Below are positions 32,667 through 41,629 of a DNA stretch of 42,328 nt, one piece after another. The stretch lies in the IMG/VR virus record IMGVR_UViG_3300047496_000268, positions 1 to 42,328 of that record, one strand, 5' to 3'. Each line of letters opens with the position of its first letter. Position 1 is the stretch's first letter. Made by a program: the position numbers and the translations under genes. The DNA is from a virus. The notes under the pieces were generated by a model that ran no database searches, had not been told where the DNA came from, and saw only the letters and a list, made by a program, of their open reading frames with translations.

Positions 32667-34184
32667 ATGGAATATGAGCTGTTCCCCAAACAGGACGCTT
32701 TCGTTTTTGATGAGCACCGATTCTCCGGATATGGAGGTGGGTTCGGTAACGGGAAGACCCTGGCGGGGGCAATCAAAACTTTTAACCACTGTATGCAGAA
32801 AGATGCCTTCTTCCTGGTGGGGCGAAGACACGCTACCGACCTTGAAGACTCCACCCAGCGCGACTTTCTAAATCTTTTCGGGCAAATGGGCAAGTTCAGC
32901 CCTAAAAACAAATCCTTTAAGTTCTACATGGACGGGCAACCCCATTCGGAGGTTATTTTCCGCCACCTAGACGATCTCCAATCGCTAACCAATATGAACC
33001 TATCCGGCTTTTGGATTGACCAGGCTGAGGAAGTATCTGAAGATGCCTTTGACTTCTTGGTGGGTCGTATCCGGCGACCCACCAAACATCGCGAAGGCTT
33101 TATCACGTTCAACATGAACGGGCACGACTGGATTTGGAGACGCTTCTTAAAGAAAATCGGCAAAGACGGCAAGCCATTGCCTAACGCCAGCGATTTTTAT
33201 CTAGTAACTGCTTCCACGCTCGAAAATAAAGAGAACCTGCCCGAAGACTACGTTAAAGGTTTGCTATCTCAACCTCGCGAGTACGTGAAGCGCTTTGTGT
33301 ACGGCTCGTTTGATGTGTTTGCGGGTCAGATTTTTGACGAGTTTAACCCCTCGGTTCATGTTTTGCAGCATCCATTCCAGATTCCTAACACCTGGGAACG
33401 CTTCCGGGCGATAGATCATGGTCAGAACAACCCGACAGCTTGTTTGTGGTTTGCCGTAGATTTTGATGGCAACATTTACGTCTACCAGGAGTACTACCAG
33501 GAAAAAGATGTCGTCTCCCACCACGTCCAAATGATTAACCAGCTATCGCAAATCCGCAACACGGACGGCAAAATTCTTCAGGACCTTTATTCCTACACTG
33601 TTATTGACCCGTCTACCCACGCCAAAACCAAAGAGAAAGATGGCTACCGCTTCTCGGTTGCTGATGAGTACTTGGATGCCGGTATTGCTACCATTGCAGC
33701 CCAGAATGACGTTTTAGCCGGTATCAACCGCGTTAAAGAGTTCATGAAGATTGATCCAGAGCGCTATCACCCGTTCTTAAAAGACCCGGATGGCGAGCCA
33801 TTTAGAGGTGCTCCAAGGGTTTTCATCTTCCCGAACTGCGTTAACTTGATTGAAGAAATCGGGCAGTACAAGTGGAAGAGCTATTCCGGAACCGCAGTCA
33901 GCGGGGCTGACAAAGACGAAATCAAAGAAGCTCCGGTTAAACGCAAAGACCACGCGGTGGACTGCTTGCGCTATGGGATTATGAGCCGACCACAAACTCC
34001 GAACCATTTGCAGTCTATTGAGCCTTGGGTATTTCAGCATCCATTGGAGCTTGCCCGGCGCGCCCAAGCCCTCGGAATGACGGTGGATGATTTGCTGGTG
34101 TCGCGGTACAATAGAACCAATATCCGCCATTCAGGTTCCGGCATTAAGCACACTGACGGGTTGAAAAACAATGTGCAACAGTAA
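32667..34184 (+). CDS. terL: Terminase large subunit, 505 aa
   Basis: Walker A GGFGNGKT at residues 24-31; Walker B with catalytic Glu in NLSGFWIDQAEEV (about residues 111-123). The C-terminal RNase H-like nuclease shows FRAIDHGQNNPTA (about 244), YTVIDPSTHA (about 311) and DHAVDCLRYG (about 427). The enzyme packages DNA into the procapsid through the portal and cuts it. No small subunit is adjacent, unlike most phages; the HTH protein at 28777 is a candidate. Confidence 0.95.
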   Translation: MEYELFPKQDAFVFDEHRFSGYGGGFGNGKTLAGAIKTFNHCMQKDAFFLVGRRHATDLEDSTQRDFLNLFGQMGKFSPKNKSFKFYMDGQPHSEVIFRHLDDLQSLTNMNLSGFWIDQAEEVSEDAFDFLVGRIRRPTKHREGFITFNMNGHDWIWRRFLKKIGKDGKPLPNASDFYLVTASTLENKENLPEDYVKGLLSQPREYVKRFVYGSFDVFAGQIFDEFNPSVHVLQHPFQIPNTWERFRAIDHGQNNPTACLWFAVDFDGNIYVYQEYYQEKDVVSHHVQMINQLSQIRNTDGKILQDLYSYTVIDPSTHAKTKEKDGYRFSVADEYLDAGIATIAAQNDVLAGINRVKEFMKIDPERYHPFLKDPDGEPFRGAPRVFIFPNCVNLIEEIGQYKWKSYSGTAVSGADKDEIKEAPVKRKDHAVDCLRYGIMSRPQTPNHLQSIEPWVFQHPLELARRAQALGMTVDDLLVSRYNRTNIRHSGSGIKHTDGLKNNVQQ

Positions 34185-34217
34185 AAATTGTTGTATGATA
34201 AGCACTAGAGGTACATC

Positions 34218-34535
34218 ATGGCTTTAAAAGATTCGTTCTTGGACAAAGAAAAAGTAGACGAGCTCAACGCTAAAATCTATGAGCAGGGGTATATTGACCG
34301 AGCCGATTTGATGAACTTCCTCACCTACATTGATACCTCAGACGGTAAACTTATCGTTGGAGAGGTTAAAGGCTGGCTCCAAGGGCTCCATGATGACCCC
34401 AAATACGACAAGATTGTCTTTCCGAAAGGCGATATTGAAGCTATTTTGGGTGACCTGGACTCCTTCGGGAAAGTTTCAACTGAGACGATTCTGCAATTTA
34501 AAGAGGAGTCTAACAAGACTTTACCAATCACATGA
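34218..34535 (+). CDS. Unknown protein, 105 aa
   Basis: Acidic and helical (LDKEKVDELNAKIYEQGYID, FPKGDIEAILGDLDSFGKVS). It lies between terminase and portal; its stop overlaps the next start (ATGA). A packaging or head role is inferred from position. Confidence 0.72.
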   Translation: MALKDSFLDKEKVDELNAKIYEQGYIDRADLMNFLTYIDTSDGKLIVGEVKGWLQGLHDDPKYDKIVFPKGDIEAILGDLDSFGKVSTETILQFKEESNKTLPIT

Positions 34536-34849
34536 TAATAGTTTTAACCATCTTCATGATCCTGACCTTTTTCCTACTGCTGGCTATGGGAGTCGGGGCT
34601 TTCTTGGCTTGGCAGAAGATTTCAGTCTTCCTAACTTGGAATACCCGGTATCAAGAGGCTGATTATGAGCAAACCATCACTCGTCCGAAGAACCTGCATC
34701 CTACGCTTCCGGCTAAGAAAACCGTCAAAAGAGGGCGTGAAATCACCCCTGTTGCTGATTTGGTAGACCTAGGCGATATGCCCTTTGAGGATGCGTTCAG
34801 CGCTGTCTCTGCCATTGGCGAGGGCAACGTTGGGGAGGTTAAATCATAA
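34532..34849 (+). CDS. Membrane protein, one TM helix, 105 aa
   Basis: Residues 2-32 are strongly hydrophobic (IIVLTIFMILTFFLLLAMGV). The rest is polar, with Lys-rich KKTVKRGREITPV and an acidic end. Overlaps both neighbours. A membrane protein between terminase and portal is uncommon. Function unknown. Confidence 0.68.
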   Translation: MIIVLTIFMILTFFLLLAMGVGAFLAWQKISVFLTWNTRYQEADYEQTITRPKNLHPTLPAKKTVKRGREITPVADLVDLGDMPFEDAFSAVSAIGEGNVGEVKS

Positions 34850-37455
34850 TGGCTGTTAGAGACCGAATCCGAAAATTGACCAAGCCCGAACTGGCTGCTG
34901 AATTAGAGGCGGAAGAGAAAATCATTGAGGAAACCAATAAGATTTGGAAGTATCTTAAAGAGTCCCGCAGACGGACTGAGTTCAACTGGTTCATTAACGA
35001 CACCTACTACAATAATAATCAGTTCTTGAAGTACAACACTGGCGCTCGCCGGGTGCAGACCATTTCGTCTGAAAAGATGAACGACAAAGTCATCATCAAT
35101 AAGGTTAAGCAGCAGGTTCGGGGCATCGTGAACTTCCTGAACGCTGAACACCCAGACATTGGCATCCGACCTGGCGACCAAGCTGATAATGCTTACCTGC
35201 GGGCTAAAAAAGAGAAGCACCTTTGCGATTACTGGTATCGCCACTTGGAAATGAACCGGGTTGCTAAAACAACTTCTTTGGACGGCGCTAAGTACGGTTG
35301 GGGCTGTGTCAAAATCCTTTGGAACAATGATGCTCTGGCTCCAACTACGCCGTTTACTAAAGACGATGGTTCTACCGAGAATTACACCTACGGTGAGGTC
35401 ATGGTAGCCCGATGTGATCCGTTTGAAATCTATCCAGACCCAATGGCATCTGTTAAAGGTGATATGCGCTACATTGTACACGCGCCGGTTCGAACTATCG
35501 CTGAGCTAAAATCTAACCCGCTTTACAAAAACACCGACAAGCTGACTCCAGATACTCGACTGGCTGCCTCACAAATGAAGCAGTCTGAGCTTCGATTGGC
35601 TATCTCGAACGCCAACACCTTCAGCCTTGGACAATCAAACGGCATGGATACAGTCGTAGTGCTGGAAATGTTCCGCAAGCTGTTTGTTGACGGCGAGTGG
35701 CAGGTTTGGGTAACTACCCGGACTGAAGAGGGCATTCTGCTTCGCCACGAAAAGTGGATTTGCGATGAGTTTCCATTTGAGTTCTTCCAGACTGACGTTG
35801 CCGGTATGCTTATGGACTCTAAGGGTGTTATTCACGACATCCGGGAGCCAAACCGAGCTCTTAACGAGATGGTTTCCCAGGTTCACGAAACTGCCCGGAT
35901 TATGGGCAAGCTTAACTGGCTGATGCCACGTGGCTCAAACGTGAACGTAATTACAGATGAGACTGGGCAATTTATTGAGTATGACGTAACTCCAGGCGGT
36001 GCTCCGCGCCAGGCTGACGCTATTAACCTGCCGAGCTATATCATGCAGCACATCGGGCAGTTGGCAGCTTTCATTGAAGACATTTCCGGGATGCACGCCT
36101 CATTTAACGGGCGCGCTCCATTCGCCCAGGCTTCCGGCGACTTAGTAGAAGAGCTGTCTGCCGGTGACCAAAACAACCTGACAATGATGCGAGACAACTA
36201 TGATGACTTCTTTGTCTCTACCTTTAAACTAATGCTTAAGACCGCCAAGTTGTACTACAAATCTACTCGTGAATTCCCAAGTTCCAAGACTGACGAGTTC
36301 GGCGAAGTGGCTTGGCTGGCTATCAAACCAGAGGAAATCTCTACGCGGGATGATTTGGTTATCTCTACCGGTACTGCGATGCCTTACTCAATTGCTCAGA
36401 AGCAGCAGATGTACATGAACCTCTGGAAAGAAAAGGCGATTACTGATCCAGCGCTTCTATTCAAACTGCTTGAAATGCCTGACATTGATGCAGCGATGGG
36501 TGATGATGAGCCAGATATTGAGCGCCAGCTTAACGAGCTTCGAACTATCATGAAAGGCAAGCCAGCCCCCGATCCTGAAATCTTTGAGAACCACGCCGTT
36601 CACATCCAGACTATTGATAAGTTTGGTCGTGGCGCGCGTTGGGCTAAATTGACTGACCAGCAGAAGCAATATGTTCGCGACCATCGCCAGAAGCACATCG
36701 AGTTTACTATCCAGTTGGCTCAGATTAGCGCTGCCCAGCAGGTTGAACCTATCAAGCGAAGCGAGACTCTAATGCTTCGAATGAACAAGATGAGCGATAC
36801 TACACCTATCGAGCGCACACAGCTTCTAAGCAAGTTCGGTATTAACTCTGACGCTGCTGAAATCCAGCTCCGAGGCGGTTTGTACATCCAAGACCCAGCC
36901 CAGGCTGAAATGCAAGCCCAGAATGAAGACATCGAAATGATGGATATGCGAGCTGTACAAGTCAGCTTTGGTGATAACCACATCGTCCATTTGCAGACTC
37001 ACGGTCCGGTTATGGACCAACTGCTGGCAGCTCAGAAAGCCGGTCAGCCGGTTAGCGCCACTATTCTCAAGCTCTTCCAGGAGCACATTAAGGATCACGT
37101 CCAGGCTATGCAAGCTACTCAAGTTGCGCCGGGATTGGTTCCAAACGACCAAATTTCAATGCCTAACCAGCCAAACTTGAGCGATACAGGTCCTCCGGGT
37201 CAAATGCCTCAAGGTGACACTAATATGGATGAACAGGAAGCTAAGCGCCAGAAAGCCCAAGGGCAACAGGCACCTATAGCTAAACCGGCTCCAAAGACTG
37301 TTGCACCTGGCACTCCGCCCGGTCCTAATCCTGCACCGCCACCAGCACCCGGTCCAAAACTTGCACCCAAAAAGAAAGTAGTGCAGAATAAGACCAGCGC
37401 AAATAAATTAACTAAGGGAGGAACACCTAATGGCAAGCGCAAGCAAAAGCAATAA
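34849..37455 (+). CDS. Portal protein, 868 aa
   Basis: Starts with coiled helix (ELAAELEAEEKIIEETNKIW), then FNWFINDTYYNNNQFLKY, DGAKYGWGCVKILWNN and RCDPFEIYPDPMAS, segments typical of podovirus portal proteins of the P22 size class. The C-terminal 100 residues are Pro/Gln-rich and disordered. The portal forms the dodecameric ring at one capsid vertex and binds terminase, which lies three genes upstream. It overlaps the next gene by 26 bases. Confidence 0.88.
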   Translation: MAVRDRIRKLTKPELAAELEAEEKIIEETNKIWKYLKESRRRTEFNWFINDTYYNNNQFLKYNTGARRVQTISSEKMNDKVIINKVKQQVRGIVNFLNAEHPDIGIRPGDQADNAYLRAKKEKHLCDYWYRHLEMNRVAKTTSLDGAKYGWGCVKILWNNDALAPTTPFTKDDGSTENYTYGEVMVARCDPFEIYPDPMASVKGDMRYIVHAPVRTIAELKSNPLYKNTDKLTPDTRLAASQMKQSELRLAISNANTFSLGQSNGMDTVVVLEMFRKLFVDGEWQVWVTTRTEEGILLRHEKWICDEFPFEFFQTDVAGMLMDSKGVIHDIREPNRALNEMVSQVHETARIMGKLNWLMPRGSNVNVITDETGQFIEYDVTPGGAPRQADAINLPSYIMQHIGQLAAFIEDISGMHASFNGRAPFAQASGDLVEELSAGDQNNLTMMRDNYDDFFVSTFKLMLKTAKLYYKSTREFPSSKTDEFGEVAWLAIKPEEISTRDDLVISTGTAMPYSIAQKQQMYMNLWKEKAITDPALLFKLLEMPDIDAAMGDDEPDIERQLNELRTIMKGKPAPDPEIFENHAVHIQTIDKFGRGARWAKLTDQQKQYVRDHRQKHIEFTIQLAQISAAQQVEPIKRSETLMLRMNKMSDTTPIERTQLLSKFGINSDAAEIQLRGGLYIQDPAQAEMQAQNEDIEMMDMRAVQVSFGDNHIVHLQTHGPVMDQLLAAQKAGQPVSATILKLFQEHIKDHVQAMQATQVAPGLVPNDQISMPNQPNLSDTGPPGQMPQGDTNMDEQEAKRQKAQGQQAPIAKPAPKTVAPGTPPGPNPAPPPAPGPKLAPKKKVVQNKTSANKLTKGGTPNGKRKQKQ

Positions 37456-37945
37456 GGCTGAAAAGCCAAAAGATCAGGGCACACAAGCCCCTGATACAAC
37501 TACGAGCCCGGTGGAACCCGTACAGGCTTCTACTTCTGCTCCAACGGCTCCCACGCCACCTGAAGAAAACGATAGTAACCCGGCTCTAGTCGAAGCTCTT
37601 AAGCGAGCTGAAGAGGCAGAGGCTCGTGCTGCTGAAGCCGAGAAATCTGCTGAAGAGGCAAACGCTAAGGTCGCTGAAGCGGAAGCAGCCCGAAAAGCTG
37701 CCGAAGCTGCATCTAGCCAGACTGTAGCTGCTGCTGAGATCGCCGGACCAACTGCCCCACAAGACCAGCTTTATGACAAAGACGGCAACGAACTTTGTTG
37801 GAACTGCGTTAATCACGGAAAGACTAGCCAACTTGATGCTGCTGGTACGTGTGAAGTTTGTGGTTTTCATAAGGATAAGTTGTATAATGGCAATGTAGAG
37901 GCTCAAAAGGCTAACGAGCGCGCTCTAGCCGGACAGCAGCTTTAA
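37430..37945 (+). CDS. Coiled-coil protein with zinc-ribbon-like end, 171 aa
   Basis: AAGGGAGG precedes ATG 37430, inside the end of the portal gene. Residues 1-50 are disordered. Residues 52-105 are a long Ala/Glu coiled coil (LVEALKRAEEAEARAAEAEK). ELCWNCVNHG and GTCEVCGFHKD form two C-x-x-C pairs about 18 residues apart, a likely zinc ribbon. A head-assembly role is inferred from position. Confidence 0.72.
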   Translation: MASASKSNKAEKPKDQGTQAPDTTTSPVEPVQASTSAPTAPTPPEENDSNPALVEALKRAEEAEARAAEAEKSAEEANAKVAEAEAARKAAEAASSQTVAAAEIAGPTAPQDQLYDKDGNELCWNCVNHGKTSQLDAAGTCEVCGFHKDKLYNGNVEAQKANERALAGQQL

Positions 37946-37966
37946 AGTAAATAAGGAGGAAAAGCG

Positions 37967-38260
37967 ATGGCTTTACCAGCAAAACCAGTACGAAAAGCAG
38001 CTAGAACTGGCAACGATAATCTAGCTCGTCCAACATCAAAAAGTGTTCCCGGTAAGAGTGCTTACCCACGCAAGGCTTCTAGCCGAGCACAGGCTAGCAA
38101 GTCTACCTATGTTCGTAAGAGTGCCGGTATTTCACCAGCTACTCACAACATTCAGCGCACAGCCGGTGACGCTAGCCAACCCCACAACAACCCAGGACGC
38201 GGTACGATGCCTGGAAGTCGTGGTCGAAAAGTTAGCAAACTCGGTGGAGGTGTTGACTGA
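37967..38260 (+). CDS. Small basic virion-region protein, 97 aa
   Basis: AAGGAGG precedes ATG 37967. Lys/Arg/Ser-rich and disordered (AKPVRKAARTGNDNLARP, SSRAQASKSTYVRKSAG). Similar in charge to the 7658 protein. It may be packaged with the DNA. Confidence 0.68.
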   Translation: MALPAKPVRKAARTGNDNLARPTSKSVPGKSAYPRKASSRAQASKSTYVRKSAGISPATHNIQRTAGDASQPHNNPGRGTMPGSRGRKVSKLGGGVD

Positions 38261-38327
38261 TCCCATTGTTCTAGTGTATATATATTGTTAATGAGGGCAT
38301 TCCTCTTTAAAAAATGCAGGAGTTAAT

Positions 38328-39047
38328 ATGCCACCAGGCACAAACCCCGGCGACAACCCTGTCCCGCCAGCAGGAAACCCGCAGCCACCGGCTGCACCAC
38401 CGGCAGAGCCACCAGCTCCGCCAACCCCACCAGCAACGCCTCCGGGAAATGAACCCGATACCAATCCAGGCGGTCAACCACCAGCAATGGTGCCAAGTGA
38501 CAGGCTACGTGAGGAGACTGAAAAGCGCCGACAGGCAGAGGAAGAGAACGCTCGATTACAAGCGGAGCTCGAATCGCGACCAGCCGTAACGCCACAAGTC
38601 AACGAGGATGACGACCTCGACCCCGAAGTAGAGGATTTGATCCGCAAAGGGGCAAAGAAGCTCGGATTAGTCAGCCAGCAAGAATTGGATGCTATACAGA
38701 CTAACGCTCAGGTGCGTCAGGATGTAGCAGCTCTGGAGGCAACTCCACCAGTTCCAGGCATTCCATACGACCACAAGGCTGTTATGGCATATGCCGAAGC
38801 CAACAACTTGCCTATCACATCTAAGGCAGCTCTACAGGCAGCCTACAAGGAGATGAACTGGGATAAGATTGTTGAGGCAGAACGCAACCGCGCGATTGAC
38901 GGCTACAAGGCTGGCAATGGCGGAGGAGCCGAGAAGCCCGGTTCAGGCGGGGCTACACCCCCAAGTGAGCCAGATGTTACTGGTCGGAATCCGAAGGAAC
39001 GGATCAAGAGCCGAATCGGATTGGCTCGCCAGAAACTCAATACATAG
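38328..39047 (+). CDS. Capsid scaffolding protein, 239 aa
   Basis: Residues 1-55 are Pro-rich. Residues 58-90 form a coiled coil (RLREETEKRRQAEEENARLQ), followed by an acidic helix (EDDDLDPEVEDLIRKGAKKL) and a basic C-terminus (RIKSRIGLARQKLNT). A helical protein with basic C-terminal helix directly before the capsid gene is the standard scaffold layout. AGGAG precedes the start. Confidence 0.82.
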   Translation: MPPGTNPGDNPVPPAGNPQPPAAPPAEPPAPPTPPATPPGNEPDTNPGGQPPAMVPSDRLREETEKRRQAEEENARLQAELESRPAVTPQVNEDDDLDPEVEDLIRKGAKKLGLVSQQELDAIQTNAQVRQDVAALEATPPVPGIPYDHKAVMAYAEANNLPITSKAALQAAYKEMNWDKIVEAERNRAIDGYKAGNGGGAEKPGSGGATPPSEPDVTGRNPKERIKSRIGLARQKLNT

Positions 39048-39071
39048 TTACATTTCAATATCAGTAAACGG

Positions 39072-39106
39072 ACGGTGAATCCCCTTTTTGGTGGTTCACC
39101 GTTTTT
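39072..39106 (+). terminator. Intrinsic terminator between scaffold and capsid genes
   Basis: ACGGTGAA pairs with TTCACCGT (39072-39079 with 39095-39102), followed by T residues. It stands inside the late operon just before the capsid gene, so it probably acts partially or protects a processed RNA end. Confidence 0.78.
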
Positions 39107-39126
39107 AATAGAAAAGGAAACTTCTC

Positions 39127-40395
39127 ATGGCACAAGCTTCTGAGTCAACAGTCTCAGCCATCCTGAAGGAAGTTTATCCTGGAGCTATCGAAGACGAGCT
39201 TAACAACGAAATTGCGTTGTGGGCTATCCTGGACAAGGAAAAAGTCACTCTCGATGGTCAAGGTCAGCACGTGGTTCGTCCATTCCGTGTTAACCGCAAC
39301 CAGGGTATGGGTGCCCGAAACGACACCGATCTACTTCCTTTGCCTGGTAACCAGCAGTTGACAAACGCTAAGATTAACATGAGCTCTAACTACCTAGTTG
39401 GGCAGATTACTGGTCGTGTTATTCGAACCTCCTACGGGAGTGACGCAGCTTTCGAGAACGCCCTGGAAGAGGAAATTCGCTTCTCTCTAACAGACGTTCC
39501 TAACGAAATTGGTCGTCAGCTCTTCAACGGAGCAGGACAGCTTACTACTACTAACGGAACAGTTACGTCTTCAACCTCAGTGGTTGTAAACAACACTCAG
39601 TACCTAGCAGTTGGTATGTATGTCGAGTTTTGGACAACCGTAACCAACCAGACTACTAACGATGCCGGTCTTCCAACCGGTCAGACTGGTACTCTGATTA
39701 CTGCGGTTAACAACGCTACCAACACTATCACCGTGACTACAGCGCAAGCTTCAATCACATCAGGTGCTACTGTTGCGCGTGCCCAGAACAACACTTCAGC
39801 TACAGCAACTAAGGAATTGGTTGGTCTTGACACCATCATTGATGACAACACCGACTACCCAGGTTTGGCTTACTTCACAGTAAACCGCGCCACATTCCCA
39901 GTACTGTACGGTAACCGCTTTAACGCTGCTGGCTCTCTTTCAGAGAACCTAATGCAGCAAGCCTTCGATGCTGCTCGTCAGATCGGTGGTGGAATCATTG
40001 ACTTAATCATCTGTGATTACGCTACTCGCCGAACTTACAGCAACTTGCTGGCTTCTCTAAAGCGATACCCAGTTGAGGGCATTAACGCTCCTCAGTTCGC
40101 TGGAGGTTTGGATGTCTCACAAGACCTTCGAACACAAATGGGTGAAGGTTTGAGCTTCTCCGGTGCTGCAATGATTCCATCTCGACAGGCTCCGCCTAAG
40201 AAGATGTGGATGCTAGACACCGACAGCTTCAAGCTCTTCCAGCAAAGCGAAATCGAATGGGTAATGAACGGGGATTCAATTCTCCACCCGCTATTGGTAA
40301 ACAGCCAGGACGCGTACAAGTTCAGCCTGTACTACGATGCTCAGCTTTACTGCGAAGCACCTAACCGAAACGCCAAAGTTGTCAACACATTCTAA
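39127..40395 (+). CDS. Major capsid protein, 422 aa
   Basis: AAAGGAAA precedes ATG 39127. The sequence (LKEVYPGAIEDELNNEIALW near the start, NEIGRQLFNGAGQLTTTNGT, then LDTIIDDNTDYPGLAYFTVN) has the alternating strand and helix pattern of HK97-fold capsid proteins, including an insertion-like Thr/Asn-rich region at residues 135-230. Position after the scaffold and strong codon regularity support it. The fold call is by analogy. Confidence 0.88.
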   Translation: MAQASESTVSAILKEVYPGAIEDELNNEIALWAILDKEKVTLDGQGQHVVRPFRVNRNQGMGARNDTDLLPLPGNQQLTNAKINMSSNYLVGQITGRVIRTSYGSDAAFENALEEEIRFSLTDVPNEIGRQLFNGAGQLTTTNGTVTSSTSVVVNNTQYLAVGMYVEFWTTVTNQTTNDAGLPTGQTGTLITAVNNATNTITVTTAQASITSGATVARAQNNTSATATKELVGLDTIIDDNTDYPGLAYFTVNRATFPVLYGNRFNAAGSLSENLMQQAFDAARQIGGGIIDLIICDYATRRTYSNLLASLKRYPVEGINAPQFAGGLDVSQDLRTQMGEGLSFSGAAMIPSRQAPPKKMWMLDTDSFKLFQQSEIEWVMNGDSILHPLLVNSQDAYKFSLYYDAQLYCEAPNRNAKVVNTF

Positions 40396-40420
40396 GATAA
40401 CTCGCTAGTGTTTTGCCGAA

Positions 40421-40453
40421 CTACCTTCTATAATGAGAGTTATTAGAGGGTAG
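40421..40453 (+). other. Hairpin after the capsid gene
   Basis: CTACC/GGTAG, TCT/AGA and ATAA/TTAT form a long interrupted stem. No T run follows, so it may be an RNA-stabilising or processing hairpin that sets high capsid expression. Confidence 0.5.
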
Positions 40454-40469
40454 CGGGGAGAACACATAT

Positions 40470-40928
40470 ATGAGCAGCATAATCCAGGTCAAGCAAGCAG
40501 TTCCAGGAGCAGCAGAAGCGCAAGCGATTATGTCAAAGCTCCGCAGCGTTGGCATTCACGATGTCCAGCTCTTTCATGATGACCGGATTGTACCTCATGG
40601 GATGTGGGCAGTCGTACAGGTCCAGAAGCACGTTTCCAGCCTGATTCTGCCGTCTAGTTACAAAGAAGCCCAGCCTTACATTCTGTGGTGGATAAAGACC
40701 AATGACGGGCACTTTCGGGTGCCGAACGACCAGGACTTGCACGACATTGTGGTTATCGTCCAGAACGGGCGCAAACAGTGGGAAGACGACCCTACCGGCG
40801 AGAAAATGGCTCGTAGGCTGGACGAACAGTCTGCCGAGAAAGACCGCAAGCACCGGGAAGCTTTTAAACAGAAGATTAAGGACATTGCTCCCGATATGAA
40901 GCGAGCTGTCCGGAAGGAACTTGGATAA
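40470..40928 (+). CDS. Unknown head-region protein, 152 aa
   Basis: GGGGAG precedes ATG 40470. Residues 5-85 form an alpha/beta fold (VKQAVPGAAEAQAIMSKLRS, WAVVQVQKHVSSLILPSSYK); the end is a charged helix. It lies between capsid and tubular proteins, so a head-completion role is possible. Stop overlaps the next start (TAATG). Confidence 0.72.
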   Translation: MSSIIQVKQAVPGAAEAQAIMSKLRSVGIHDVQLFHDDRIVPHGMWAVVQVQKHVSSLILPSSYKEAQPYILWWIKTNDGHFRVPNDQDLHDIVVIVQNGRKQWEDDPTGEKMARRLDEQSAEKDRKHREAFKQKIKDIAPDMKRAVRKELG

Positions 40929-41620
40929 TGGCTAATACCGTAATTTTCCCGACTTTGGCTCAAATCCGGCAACGGGTCCGCTTCTATATTGACGAACCTA
41001 CTCAAGCCAACTTTACTGACTCAGACCTGAACTGGGCTATTAACGATGCCCAGCAAGAGGTAGCTACCGAAATCTCAATGGTAGACGAGCGCTACTTTGT
41101 TGCCACCGCGCCGACAGTTATAACGACTGTAGCCGGGCAAGCTGCTTATCCTTTGGCTACCGATTTCTGGAAGCTGATTCGCCTGGAGGATGTGAACACC
41201 GGGCTTCAGCTCAAACTATCCAACTTTTCTGACGATAATAACTTCTATAATAGCGGTCTGGTACCACCATTGGTACAGGGCAACTCGGTTGGATATACAC
41301 CATCCATAGTGGGCAACTCGCTTATGCTACGCCCCACGCCCTTTTCAGCCGGTACAACCATGCAGTACTGGTACGTTCCAGTTTTGCCCTCAATGCAGTT
41401 GGATACTGATGTTTCGGTGATGCCTCCGCAGTTTATTGACCTTCTAGCCATCCAAGCTGGCATTGATGCCAAGATCAAGGACGAAGATGACACAGCAGCT
41501 TTGGAGCGCAAGTACTCACGCCGATTCAACCAATTAGTCCGGGGTACGCGAGATAGGCAGCAGCAAAATCCTAAAGGTGTAACGAGAGTATCAGACATAA
41601 ACTCTGGTTTCGTACTATAA
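40928..41620 (+). CDS. Tail adaptor / tubular protein A-like, 230 aa
   Basis: Residues 1-45 (FPTLAQIRQRVRFYIDEPTQ, FTDSDLNWAINDAQQEVATE) have the helical pattern that opens many podovirus adaptor proteins, in which a short L-x-x-x-R-x-x-L-D helix packs on the portal. The middle is beta (AAYPLATDFWKLIRLEDVNT) and the end is helical and basic. Length is close to T7 gp11 (196) and P22 gp4-type adaptors. Confidence 0.8.
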   Translation: MANTVIFPTLAQIRQRVRFYIDEPTQANFTDSDLNWAINDAQQEVATEISMVDERYFVATAPTVITTVAGQAAYPLATDFWKLIRLEDVNTGLQLKLSNFSDDNNFYNSGLVPPLVQGNSVGYTPSIVGNSLMLRPTPFSAGTTMQYWYVPVLPSMQLDTDVSVMPPQFIDLLAIQAGIDAKIKDEDDTAALERKYSRRFNQLVRGTRDRQQQNPKGVTRVSDINSGFVL

Positions 41621-41629
41621 GGAGTTCCC

